DNA of 64,000 nt from positions 2,572,501-2,636,500 of the forward strand of contig PUFA01000203.1 in assembly GCA_003508835.1 (NCBI GenBank), written 5' to 3'. Within the stretch, counting starts at the first letter, position 1, and each line of letters begins with the position of its first letter. The translations under genes and the position numbers were made by a program. The notes beneath the pieces are model-generated. The model saw only the letters and a program-made list of their open reading frames with translations. It searched no databases and had not been told where the DNA came from. This DNA is from Eonycteris spelaea. Its lineage: Eukaryota; Chordata; Mammalia; Chiroptera; Pteropodidae. This document shows positions 48,400 through 60,139 of this stretch, one piece after another.

Positions 48400-49520
48400 G
48401 TTTTACCCTTTCTGATAGGGTCCAGTGGATTCTGAACTAGGAGATCTCAAGTGGTGGCTGAGGGGTTTCCATGTGGTGGGGTGGTGGCTCAGATTGGGGG
48501 GGTCTCCTGGCTCCTTACGCCACTTCAGCCAGAGCTCTGTATTTTTTATGTATCAGCTCCCCACAAAGGCTTTATTTAAGAAAGGGGTCGGGGATACAGG
48601 AACGTTCGAAAGCCCCGCCTCAGAGTGTGTGTGTGGTGTAGGGACTGCAGATTTTGGACAAGGTGGTGACTTGACGACAGTCTGGACTCCGAAGAGATCT
48701 GGTGCCTGGGAAGGGGGACTTGGAGCGGAGCAGCCCCCTCCTGGTGCATGGTGCAGGTGGGATGATGCAGATCCCACCTGGAGGGCAGCAGGGTGGCAGG
48801 TGAAGGGCTGACAGGTGTGCAAAGACGGGCACGCGGATTCACTGCATGTGTGTGTGTGTGGGGGGGTGGAGGCGGAGAAGGGTGTGGCAGGGGAGCAGGG
48901 GGGAGATAGAGACCCTCAGAGCCAGGGGCCACCATTCAGCAGGATGTCCAAGTAGATCCTTCCCCTGTCCTCTGAGTGCCTGATGTCCTTGCCTGTGTCC
49001 CCAAGTCCAGGGGACAGCAACCCAGCCCTCTGTGCAGAGGAAGGAAGAGAGGTGGGATACCAGAGTCACAGCCCTGCAGGCCCTCCTGCTGCCTCTAGGC
49101 TCAGTTTAGGGCTTTTGGATGGGGATGGTCCTGAGATGTCCTCTCAGGGGACATTTCTTTCTCCTCTTCCCACAGTTCTTCAAGCCTCCTAACTTCTGAG
49201 TTGCTGCTAGTCCCTTGGGACCTGCCAGCACGCCCGCTCTTCTTACATGAGGACGTCCAGCCTTATCTCAAGTCCCTTGGCACTTTAGAAAGCTAATGGA
49301 GCCTTCCCAAGCCAGGCTTTGCCAGCTCTGGAGGGTCCCGGGGTGGGGACACCAGTGCTGCTCTGGTGGTCCCTTCTCTTCAGCCTGTGAAGGCTGTAAC
49401 TGGTCCCCTCACAAATCACCTGGAAACAGGGCCTGATGACTTCCACGGCCCACCATGCTTCTGCCTTGGGGATGCTTTCCTCCATGGAAAAATACAAGAA
49501 TTTGAAAAAAGCGAAGATGA
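48400..49520. other. Unique non-coding stretch
   Basis: Nothing recognisable beyond a (TG)n at 48845-48862 and composition-driven open frames. Confidence 0.45.
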
Positions 49521-49524
49521 AATG

Positions 49525-49775
49525 GCACCTTAAAAAAGGTGTAATCTTATTTCACTTACATGTGGAATCATAACGAAAACGAAATTAATGAACAACAACA
49601 AAAAAAACAGAAACAGACTCACGGATACAGAGAGCATTCTGATGGCTGCCAGGTGGGAGGGGGTTTGTGGGTCTGGGTGGAAAAGGTGAAGGGATTAAAA
49701 AGTGCAAATTGGCAGTGACGAAATAGTCACGGATGTAAAGTACCACATAGGGAATATAGTCAATAATATTGCAAT
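49525..49775 (+). mobile_element. L1 3' UTR fragment, sense
   Basis: It shows 'ttcacttacatgtggaatca', 'cagaaacagactcacggata', 'gatggctgccaggtgggagg' and 'agggaatatagtcaataata'. This is a lineage-type L1 3' UTR that resembles what I remember from bats; that link is a weak recollection. Confidence 0.8.
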
Positions 49776-49779
49776 TTGT

Positions 49780-52700
49780 CCCTCCTTTTTTTCATCTTCC
49801 CATTCGAGGTCAGGGCAAGGGGCTGGGGACACCGGAACCCACTTTGCAGCCTGGAACCTGGGTGGCTTCCCTTTACACGGGGCGGCGAAGAGCTGACCAG
49901 CCTGTGACTGTGCAGTCGGTCACCGGTCCTTTGGCTCCCCCTGCTGACCATTCATTCCCCACTCAGTTTGGTCTTTTTGTCTGTGGGAGCCCCGGGAGAG
50001 CCCTGAGAAGTCTGGGGTGGCGGGATCGCCCGGGAGAACCTGATGGCCAGATGTTTGGCCAGCAGCTGGCCGGAGCCGAAGCCAGACCCCTCTGGTCCTC
50101 TCTAGGATCAATAACACTGCCCTGGCGAAGGGCTGTCCCGCGGTGTAAGGAGCGAGTTGTTAGACCTCTCGGTCCTAGTTCGTCCTCCACGTCGCTGTTA
50201 AGTTAGTCTTTCCCGCAAATGAAACTTCTTGCATTGGCTTCTATGGACCGTACCCCTTCCCCACCCATACGTGGGAGCCCTAGTCCCCAGTGTGGTGGTG
50301 TTGGAGGCTGGAGCCTTGGGAGGTAATCGGGTTCGGATGAGGTCCCGGGTGTGCGGCCCGTCGAAGGACGCCCTCTGCTGGTAGGAAGGAGTGCCGCCCG
50401 GCGGCCGACGCCGGCCCGGTCTCCTGATCTTGCCGTGCGTTCCAGGTTTTGTTCATGCAGTTTCGTCTCCTGGCCAGCCCCCTCCAGGTTCAAATGTCAT
50501 CTCCTTGGTGATATCTCAGGTCCCAGAGCTTCTTGCTTTTCTCTCTCAGGGCTCTGTCCAAGGGCTCTAAACTGGTCCTATTACACCGCAGTGTTTCAGG
50601 CCTGTCCCTCCGTACTCTGCTTCTTCCCAGCCCGCCCCCTGAAACCGACTGTGAGGGACCGTGCCGCCCGCATCCTTATTTAGTACAGGGCCTGCCATAT
50701 AACGGGTGGAATGGAGGAGCACACGTCCACACTGTGCAGGCCGCGCGCGGGTTCCCCCACGCCAGCATCCGGGAGCCGGAGCACAAGAGGACCAGCAGAG
50801 GGCTCCAAGGTCCCATCTCAGGAACACAGCGAGGGCTCCGTCCTGCGGCCCAGGGAGAGTTCTCGGGCTCTTTTGCAATCAAAACAAACTTTTCCTAAGT
50901 GAAGTGTCAGAAGGCTCTTTTCCCCAAGTCTCAAATCCCGCTCTTGCGGGTGATGTTGTCCGGGCCACAATGATTGGCAAGGAGGTGGTCATGTGACCCA
51001 CACTGGGCCAATCAGAACCTTCCCTGGGAGGTTGCCGGGGAAGGAAACGTCTTCCGCCCGCGTTGCTGCGCGTGGACCGTGGCCGTGAGAGCTGTGCCCT
51101 GGTGGGGAGGTCCTCGCCAGGCGGGAGAGAACGCGACCTTCCAGAAAGAGAGACCGCATTGGTGGAGCCAGCCGTCTGTCCATCCTGAAACCAGGCAACA
51201 ATATTTGTGAATTGGGATTTATTTGAGTTCCCCTGCGACCTGACTTTTTTTTTTTTCTGAAGCTACTCTTAGTTTTGTTCTTTTCAGCCCAAAGAAGCCT
51301 GTGTTAGACATCCCTCCAGGAGCCCCCACATTCACACTATCACAGCAACTCACATCTTTGGTGACGCCTCTCCCCTCCCCTACAGACGCATAGGACTGGG
51401 ATGATTAAGAGATTATTGGGGCATTGATGTCCTCGTCTCCCACTTGGCCCTCTCCGTGACTCTGCGAAGTAGGTGGCCCAGGCAAGTCAGGTGTACCTTT
51501 ACTTCACAGGCGAGGAGACGGAGGCTGGGGGCTGCGGGCAGGGCGGGGCACAAACCCAGGTGCTCAGATGCTGGGTCTGGGCTGGACCGCTTTGCGGGGG
51601 GGGGGCGTTGGACTTGACTCGGGAACGGTGAGGGTTACATTTCTTAGGTCACACAGGCAGGTAAGAGAAGAGCTAAAACAATACTATGACCGTCAATACT
51701 CGGAGGAGGTGAGGGAGAGGAGTTGGGAAATGGGACAAAGGTGAGTTAAACCTATCTTTCACTGCAGGCTTCCGCAGGTGATGTCTCAAGATAACGCATG
51801 AAGGAACGGAAGCATCAGCCACAGTATTGGAGTGATGGCCGCCAACAGAATGGAAGAGAGACGTGGGTGGAGCAGGGTCTCATTATTCAGTGCCTGTTGT
51901 TCTTTATGATCGTTTCTGAACTCTAAAAAGCTAGGTGTCTGTGGAGTTTGGTGGACAGATAAAAAGAAAAGCACGATAAAATAAAAAAGTAAAAATCATT
52001 TGTTACGTGAATTGTTCTTATTTTCTAATTTGTGTGCTTTTTGTATCGTCCTGAATTTCTGTAATGAAGGATTACTATAAATAGTAGAGGAAGATTGGAA
52101 ACATAAAAAAATAATAAGAAAATGATTTCTTAAATTTCAGACTGCACACTCTGGGAGGGCAAAGAGCCTGTCTGTCTGGTTTGTCTGTGCCCCTCCAGTG
52201 CCTGGTGGGGCTGGCCCCCCCGCGGGTGCTCAGTGAGTCTAATGCGGGGGGCTTTCGGGAGAGAAGGGAGGCAGTGATGGCCCTCAGCTCTGACTTGAGC
52301 TGGCTGGAGACTTGGGCCCTTACCTCCTGGCCTCTCAGAACCCAACCCTGCAAACTGTTTGGAGGTCTTTGGATCCTCCCAGCTGGATTTGGGGTGTTGG
52401 CTCTAGCCGAGGACCCTGGACAGCTCAGGTGTCTGCGTCTGGCCTGGCGGCTGGTGCAAGGTGTTGTCTGGAGAGCCCAGGGGATGTCGGGGAGGCGATG
52501 GAATGGGGGTGGGGGTGAAGCACAGGCCACTGGGGGGTGGCGGAGCTCTGGGCCCCAGGAAGAGGTGAGGTTGGTGCCCACTCCCTTGGGAGGCGGGTGG
52601 GGAAGCCACAGAGCTGTCAGGGACGAGCTGACCTGCTCTGCACTGTAATAATGAGATTAATCTCTGTGACAAATTCAACACACCTTGGGAGTGGGTCCTC

Positions 52701-54750
52701 TTTGTCTCAGGCAAGTTCAGAGCAGGTGTGACCCCAGCCTGATCCTGGAACCAGCTGGCTCTCACCAGCGGGGAGTTCTCCCACAGCTGGCCTGCAGCCT
52801 CTCTGCCCCATTAGCTTTTCCTGAGGAACCCAGAAGAAGCAGGGACTGTGGCCTGAACCCTAGAGTGACCCGCAGGAAGATCCCAGCACAAGGGGGAGGG
52901 CTGGGCCTCCTCTGAGGGGAGACGGCCCTGCCCCACGCGGGCTGCAGGTCCAGGAGTGAGATAGGGCTTCTCTCCGGGTGAGTGGGAGCGAGCCCAACAT
53001 GCATCCTTCTCTTCACCTTCCAGTCTGATGCCAAGAAGGTCATGACGTGTGCTTGGCCTCCTGGGAGCAGTGGTTGAGGGTGGGGATGCGCACGGGGCTG
53101 TGGACATCAGCCTGCTCAATTCAGAAAAGCAGGCAGGACGAGGGGAGCTGGCTGCAGAGCAGTGCGGAGCCATTGCCAGGAGGGGCAGCAGTGTTCCTTC
53201 TGTAGGAGCCAGGGCGGGTGAAGGAGGGAGGGAAAAAGGAGGGGAGGGGCTTCTGATGAGGAGAGGGCGCTCAGAAAGAGGGTCGGGAGTGGTTTGGTGG
53301 GAGCTGGTGGACGCACAGGTGAGGGGAGCCAGCAAGGCGTCCATCTTGGCCTCGGGAGGGGAGGGGCACAGGGTGTTCTGCGCTCTGCTCCTCTAAGTCC
53401 ACAGCCTGTTTTCCCGGATTCTGGGGTGGGGATGGGGGTGGGTGACTTCCTCCACCGCCTGCGGCTCCTGGGAACACCTGGTTTTGATGAAGATTGTAAG
53501 TTCTAGCGCACTCTGACTTTTCTCTGATCTCAGGAAAGTCTGTTGGCTTTTCTTTCTTAACTGGCCAGACCGTTCCCGAGACTCCCCCTTCCAAACGTTT
53601 AGCAATGTCAGTCACATGCACCGCACTTTGTATGTTTTTCGTTTGTTGTGTTTTGTTTTGGGGTGGAAATGGAAGAAAAGGCTGAATTTCACATGTGACT
53701 CATGGCATAGGACAGAGAACAGACTCCAGAGGCGGAGGTGAACGAGAGGGTACAAAGACCCCCAGAATTTGTAGGACACTCAGGGGTGCAGGGGTGGGGG
53801 TGGGGGTGGGATGCGGACAGGGGCGGTGGTGGTACCGGATAGGGAGACCCCTGTGGACATTCAGGCCACAAATGCAAGTTAGAAAATTGAACATCTAGAC
53901 TCTGGTTGAGAAAAATACATAAACGCTTCGAATATCTTGGAGGTTGGTGCTGGACAAGTTTGAAGCGGGTGGAGGTGGTGTTTGCGATGCTGCGGACGAG
54001 GCTTTAAGGCCTGAGAACAGCGAGTGCCGGCAGCTGCCCCTGGTGTGGCCGGGACGTCAGTTGTTATTTATGGGAAGAGCTCGTTTGGGTGACCGATGTC
54101 TGGGCACTGGAAGCTGTGTCGTCCACAGATAAGACCGCGGCGAACCCGTCCGCCCCTGAGTCAGAGCAGAAACAGGCAGCGCCTGCTCCCGTGGGGCTGG
54201 AGGGTCTGAGGCCGGGACACAGGGAGCAGGGTTTCTGCGGCAGGCAATGGGCGTTTGTGGACGTCAAACGATGCTGACTGTAGTTACGGGCTGAGCGGGG
54301 AAGTGGCGGAAGTGCTGTCTCGGGCCCAGCGGCAGGGGTCAGCGGGGGCTGTGCTCGGGGAGGCCCGCAGAACAAGCGGGGCTTGGCAGGTGGGGGCCCA
54401 GGGTGGCGAGGGGAGGGAGGGCATTCCTCGGGGGGCACAGCCCGAAGGAGGGCGTGGGGCGGGACTGAGGCCTGTCACGTCGGAGCGGAGGGACTGGGGT
54501 GGGCTGTGGGGGGCCTTGAAGGCAAGGGCGGGAGGGGGCGAGAACTGATATGGTCAGAAGCGGTGATGTGACAGGTGGAAGTCACAGAAGGAGCAGGTCC
54601 CGTTCAAGGCTCTGGTTTCCACATTTGCTCAATCTCTTCTCCCTTCAGAGACCAGTGGGAGGCAGTGTGGCCCCAGAGGGCCCCTGGGCCGGGGTGTCTG
54701 GCCGGGACTCCGGGACGATGCGTGACGTCTGGGCAGCCATGAGGAGAGCA
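49780..54750. other. Gene-free region with scattered old repeats
   Basis: No gene is identified. Around 50455-50700 the wording is L2-like (gtttcgtctcctggccagcc, then aatgtcatctccttggtgat). Antisense MIR-like sequence is at 51440-51560. The stretch 51950-52130 is AT-rich and L1-tail-like. The phrase 'gacccacactgg(g)ccaatc' near 50995 also occurs near 22832, suggesting a shared old repeat. Confidence 0.45.
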
Positions 54751-56289
54751 GCTGGAGGCTGACCGTCCCTCTATGGTGGGTCTTGGAAGAAGAACTTTGT
54801 ACCTTCTGGTTGCAAAAATAAGGAATAATCAATTTAAAATGAATTATAAATTGGGGTTTATTATTTCAAAGAACAAAGAACCCCAGATGTCAGAGGTTCC
54901 TGGTTTCGTTTATTCCTCCACTCGCCCGTGCCGCAGTTCTTCCTGCTCCCCCGAGAAAGACGCCCCGACGGCGTGAGCACAGCCCCTCCAGCGGCAGCAG
55001 CCGGGGTAGGAAGGGAGAGCGGGAGCCGTTTTCTTCCAGCATCTTTTTCTTGTCAAAGCGGGAAGTCTTTCTCGCAAGCTCTCCAGGAGGCTTCTCCTTC
55101 AGGTCACCAGCTGTGGGTCGGCTGGCCGGGCAGGTGCGAAGGGAGCTTTGAGATGTTTCTGGCATTTGCAGCCTTCGTCATGGAAGGTGCGTTCAGCTAA
55201 GGAGAAGGAAGGAGGGGGAGGGGCTGGCAGGTGGCCGGCCACCGACAGTGACCGTGGCCGCTGGACACCAGAAGCGAGGAAGAAAGACCACGTCCTCCAG
55301 GGTTGCAGGGGGAAGAGGGGGCCTCCTGGGGTTCAGAGTGGCCTCCGTGTTGGGGCGTGAAGCGTAACTGTGAGTCGTGTGCTGGGAGTGTGTGAAGCCC
55401 CACGGGCCGCACTGCGCAGGCTTCACCTAAGCCCGAGACCCGGGCCGCCCCAGTGTCTGTGTTCCCTCCGCCAGTTTCAACCACGAGGACTCCCCTGGAA
55501 CCCACAGGGCGGAGGTGGCCCTGCACCCACTGTGCCCTGCTCTGTGGGGGAGAAGCCTGGCCGTCTCTCCCGGGAGCAGGTGGGAGTGAAGAGCCGGGAC
55601 CAGAGCACGGCTCCTCCTGAATTTCCAGAGCCCACTGCCTGGCCCTTCCCGGCAGGAGGAGAGGGGTGCAGACGGAGCGAGGGGCAGACGAGTGACAGGC
55701 AGAAGGCGGATGATGGGGAGTCGCCCACCCTCGGGGTGAAGGGACCAGGGCTCTGACGTGGGCTCGGCTGGAAGGCCGGGGCCTTTAGGGGGTGTAGATC
55801 TGGGTAGGGGGTGCTATGTGGGGTGCCAGGTGTGCTCAGCAGGGAAGAGGCCTGTGGGGGTGGGGTTCTAAGAATGGACCCGAAGGGCTGGGGAGCAAAG
55901 TGGCCAGGCTCCCCAGAGTCAGCCCATGTTGTCACCCGGGAGTTCACAGAGGCCCTGTGGGGCCACCGGGGCCTTCCCTTCTCTTTGCACCCACAAAGCT
56001 GTCCTGGGTGCGGCTGGGCCCCAGGGCCTGGGCCGGGCCCTAGTGGGTGGCGGGGAGGTGACTCACTCAAGGCTTGAGACGGGCCCTTTGAACATGCTTG
56101 GGGGTGCGGGCGCGCTGTCCAGAACCCGGCTCCGTTCACCGTGGCCACCCCTGCGAGGCCCCATCTCAGGGCCGTCCTCCTGTCCTCCCCGGTGGCTCGC
56201 ATGTCGGCCACCTCCCAGCTTGTCAACTCAGCAGCCAGCAAACCTCTCTCAGAGCAAACGGAGCCCCCCGCACCCACAAAGCAGCGTGA

Positions 56290-56530
56290 GAGCCTGGTCA
56301 GGGCTCAGGCGCCTCGAGTCCGGGCGTGGTTCTGCCCCGCACCAGCAGTGACGTCATTCTGTCCTTTGCCAGCCGTGTGGCCTTGGTCCAGCCCCCCGAT
56401 GTCCTCCGCCTGGGTCTCGTTGTCCGTAAACCAGCCGTGGGGCTGTGGGCCGGCTGTGGCCGAGGCGGCCGGAACCCCAGCTCGGCCTGTGAGCTGCGTG
56501 ACTTTGGACGGAGTGACAACCTCTTTTAGT
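56290..56530 (+). repeat. MIR-like SINE, sense
   Basis: The order is MIR-like (gtgacgtcattctgtccttt, ccgtgtggccttggtccag, tgggtctcgttgtccgtaaa) but diverged. Confidence 0.5.
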
Positions 56531-57319
56531 CCTCGGTTCCCTCCCCCACGAACGGCGCTGGCTGTTTGCAGGGTCACAGCGGTGCCAGGCCGCTGCTTGG
56601 CGCTGGGGGGGGTGGTGTCGACTCCCCCACTTCCTGCAGAGCTTCGTTCAGTTGTTCTCAGTTCTCTTCCACCTGTGACTGGGGCTAATGGCGGCCAGAA
56701 CCCCAAACACAACAAACCGCATTTAGTGATTAAGAGGGATTAACGTTTGCCCGCAGGGCTGGCTGGGAACCAAGAGTCAAGTCAAGTCGCTGTCTAAATG
56801 CATTAAGAGGCTCTGGAATCTGTGACGGGCCACCAGGATGGGAGACCCCAGCTCCAGGGCACGAGCCATCTGGTGGCCGGGGTGCAGGTGGCGACAGGGT
56901 TCCATCGGGTCCCCCGCCTGGCTGAGGGGCGGCAGGAATGTCGCTGGGGAGGGAATGGAGGAAACGGGGGAGCAGCCCTGCGCCCCCCTCCTAGCCGCGC
57001 CCTCGGCCAGCTGCACGCCCCTCAGTGGGTCCCGCGCCCCCTCGCCACTGGGCTCGGAAGGAAGAGGACAGCTCGACTTTGAGGGCCGAGGGGGAATGCT
57101 AATGAGTTTCGGGGCTTGAATTCAGAGCCCTTGGGTTTGCTGGTTTCGCTCTAGTGGTTGAATGTCCCCGTTCATGTCCTTGAACTCTGATTACGATTCG
57201 CACCCTTGCCACCTCCCCTCCCCCGACGGCCACTTCTGCTACTGTAGTGTCCCCGCTCACAAAGAGGTGGCAGGAGACGTGAAAATCAGCACATTTGAAC
57301 CAGGCAGCCGAGGCCACCA

Positions 57320-57545
57320 GCGGAGAGCGCGGACTCCAGAGCCGGGCTGGGTGTGAGTTCGGACTCTGCCCCGTGCTCCCTGGGTGACCTTGGACGATTG
57401 CCTAACGCTGCCGTGCCTCAGGTTCCACGTCTGTAAGGAGAGGGTGACAATCATCGTTCCTACGCCTTCACTTTGTTGTGGGGAGTAAAGGAATCTTCCA
57501 GGCAGGGAGCCGTGGAGCGGTTCCTGACGCCCGGTGGACCTTGAG
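57320..57545 (+). repeat. MIR SINE, sense
   Basis: Nearly complete MIR: 'cggactccagagccgggctg', 'gtgagttcggactctgcccc', 'tgggtgaccttggacgattg', 'gtgcctcaggttccacgtct' and 'gtaaggagagggtgacaatc'. Confidence 0.8.
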
Positions 57546-57944
57546 TAAGCCTTGGCGATTTGCATCCTTGAAAGCCTTTCGAAACGCTGGTCCTTGGGAG
57601 ACTAACATCCTGTTTCTCAAGACGCGGAACACAGATGCGTTGCCTCAGAGGAGCTCCAGGTGAGGTCACTCGGCTTGGGTTGAGGTGCCGTGTGGCACGA
57701 TGCAGACGTTTCTTTATTGCGAGTGACATTCTCTGTCCATTGGGGTGACCCCGCCATGGGACCGAGGTGGCCCAAGGAGCTGAGGTTCCCCACCTCTGAT
57801 TTCACACCCGGGCGGACTGTCCTGCACTGTTTTAACCGGCTCTTTCCCTCCGCTACATAGACGTGGATGGGTCGGATGTGAGCCTGGTGCCATCACGTCC
57901 CTCTCTGCTCTCATTGCTGCCACTTCGCCTCACGTCAGAGGTTC

Positions 57945-58120
57945 CCCGAGGGCTCCCTCTGTGCCGGGACCATGCTCACCACCGCTTGGTAACGATCGTC
58001 CTGCTTAATCCTTGCCGACCCTGCGAAGTGAATATTCCTTGTCCCCATTTTACAGGCGGGGAACCCAGGCTCAGAGCGTAACTTGGCAAGGTCACATGGC
58101 GAGGAAGAAAAGGAACTAAA
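57945..58120 (-). repeat. MIR SINE, antisense
   Basis: Antisense MIR: 'ctctgtgccgggaccatgct', 'ctgcttaatccttgccgacc', 'ttgtccccattttacaggcg' and 'cttggcaaggtcacatggcg'. Confidence 0.8.
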
Positions 58121-58734
58121 CTCCGAATCTGTGTTAGTTTGGTCCCCGAGGCTAGGGCTGTTCACCGTGAGATCATGCAAACCAGCCTCTCCAAACGCGT
58201 GGATTTTTTTTCAGCACAGGGCCAGCGGCCGCTGGTCTAGCCGTCACTCAAAGCCCTCACAAGATGGGCCTGGCACTTGCCACCTGTAATTTTAATACAA
58301 TAGAAACACTGACACATCTGGGCTTGTTTCCAGGGTGTGCCTGCTTTCCAGAATTTTCTAATTATAATTTCTGCAATATGTTTTAGCCCTTGCCTAAGGA
58401 GGTCCCGCTGTCAGGTTCTTCTTTCCTGGTGACTCTGGGGCGAGCAGGGGTGCAGGGGGGACCCAGGGGAGGAGGGGCGTGTCGTTCTGCCCACGCAGAC
58501 ATCTGATTGGCCTCCCTTACTCTGGTAATCCAGGAAGGGCTTCCAGCATTCTGGTAGTTGGCTCTGGGCGGGGGCAGACGGCCCCCTCTCTCTGTGAGAT
58601 CTGCTTGCTCCTTGTTTTTACCTCAGAGACAGGAGAAGGCAGCACCTTTAATAAGAAGCAGCAGCAGAGGCCCTGGCGAGGACAGCCTGAGCAGACCTCC
58701 TCTCACACGGTCTCGAAAAGCAGGAGGGGCCAGA

Positions 58735-58775
58735 GACACACACACACACACACAACACACACACACACACACACC
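58735..58775. repeat. (CA)n microsatellite
   Basis: Near-pure CA repeat with one AA interruption, just before an L1. Confidence 0.92.
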
Positions 58776-58794
58776 AATAACACAAGAAATGCCA

Positions 58795-60135
58795 ATTACT
58801 CACCAGCGCAGGGTATAAACCATTACCAGAGTCCTAATGCAAGAGCTGAAACTATAAAACTCATAAGAAAACATGGTGGGGGTGAGGAGGGTGTGGGTAA
58901 GCTTCATGGCACCAATTTTGACAATGATTTCTTAGACGTGACAACAGAAGCTCATGCAAAAAAAGAATAGATAAACTGGACCACACTAAAATAAAACTCA
59001 TCAAAGCACACAGCCAAGAGATCGAAAAGGCAATCCATGCAACGGGAGGAAATATTTGCAAATCGTGGATCTGACAGGGGTTTAATATCCAGAATATATG
59101 AAGAGCTCTTGTAATTCAACAACAACAAAGTAAATAACCTGATTTAGAAACAGGCAAAGGACTTGAATAGACTTTTCTCCGAAGAAGATGTACAAATAGT
59201 CAATAAGCATGTGAAAATACGCTTCATACCTCGAATCATTAGAGAAAGGCAAATGCAAATCAAAACCACAATGAGATACCACCACATAGCAATAGGAAGG
59301 CTTATATATATATATAAAAAACAGAAAAAAAACCCCACACATGTTGGTAAGGATACAGGGAGACTGGAACTCTCATGCTCTGATGGTGGGGATGTAAAAT
59401 GGGGCAGCCGCTGTGGAAAACGGTGTGGTGGTTCCTCAGAAAACCAAACATAATTTCCATGCGATTCCGTAACAAAAAATAACGAGTGTTGGGGAGGACG
59501 TGGAGAAATCGGAACCCTCGTGCACGCCTGGCGGGAGTGTGAGACGGTGCAGCCGCCATGGAAAACAGCGTGGGGGGTCCTCCAAAAATCATACACGGAA
59601 TCACCACGTGGTCCGGCAAAACCGCTCCTGGGTATGTATCCAGAAGAATTGAAAGCAGGGTCTCAAAAAATATGCTCGCACACCCGAGGTCAAAGCAGCG
59701 CTATCCAAGAATCAAGAGGTGGAAGTGTCTGTCAAGAGAAACGGGTAAACAAAGCAGAGTGTGTGCACATAAGGGGACATCATTCAGCCTCAAAAAAGGA
59801 AAGGGCTCTGCCACACGCGACAGCATGGGGGAACCTGGAGGACGTTATGCTGATGACGTAAGCCAGTCGCAACAGGGCAATACTGTACAAACTCACATGA
59901 GGCCCCTAGTGTAGACAAACTCATGGAGACGGGAAGTCGAATGGTGGCTGCCAGGGGCTGGGTGAAGGGAAACGGGAAGCCAGCGTTTAACCGGGCTGGA
60001 GTTCCAGTTCTGCAGGATGAAAAGTGTTCAGGGACGGACGACGTACAGCAGGGACGGCCGCGCAGCAGTCCGTGCGCTTAACGCCCCGGGAATGGTCCAT
60101 TTCACATTACGCGTATTTTACCACAACTAACAAAA
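58795..60135 (+). mobile_element. L1M-type LINE, ORF2 end and 3' UTR, sense
   Basis: It runs through the ORF2 3' end ('taatatccagaatatatgaa', 'ggcaaaggacttgaatagac', 'caaatgcaaatcaaaaccac', 'aatgagataccaccacatag') into the 3' UTR ('tggtggctgccaggggctgg', 'acgcgtattttaccacaact'). Frames are broken. A module of about 100 bases is present twice (59342-59440 and 59487-59586). Confidence 0.9.
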
Positions 60136-60139
60136 GAAA

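Noticed and set aside
59144..59596. 150-codon minus-strand frame
   Set aside because: Antisense of an L1 3' end.
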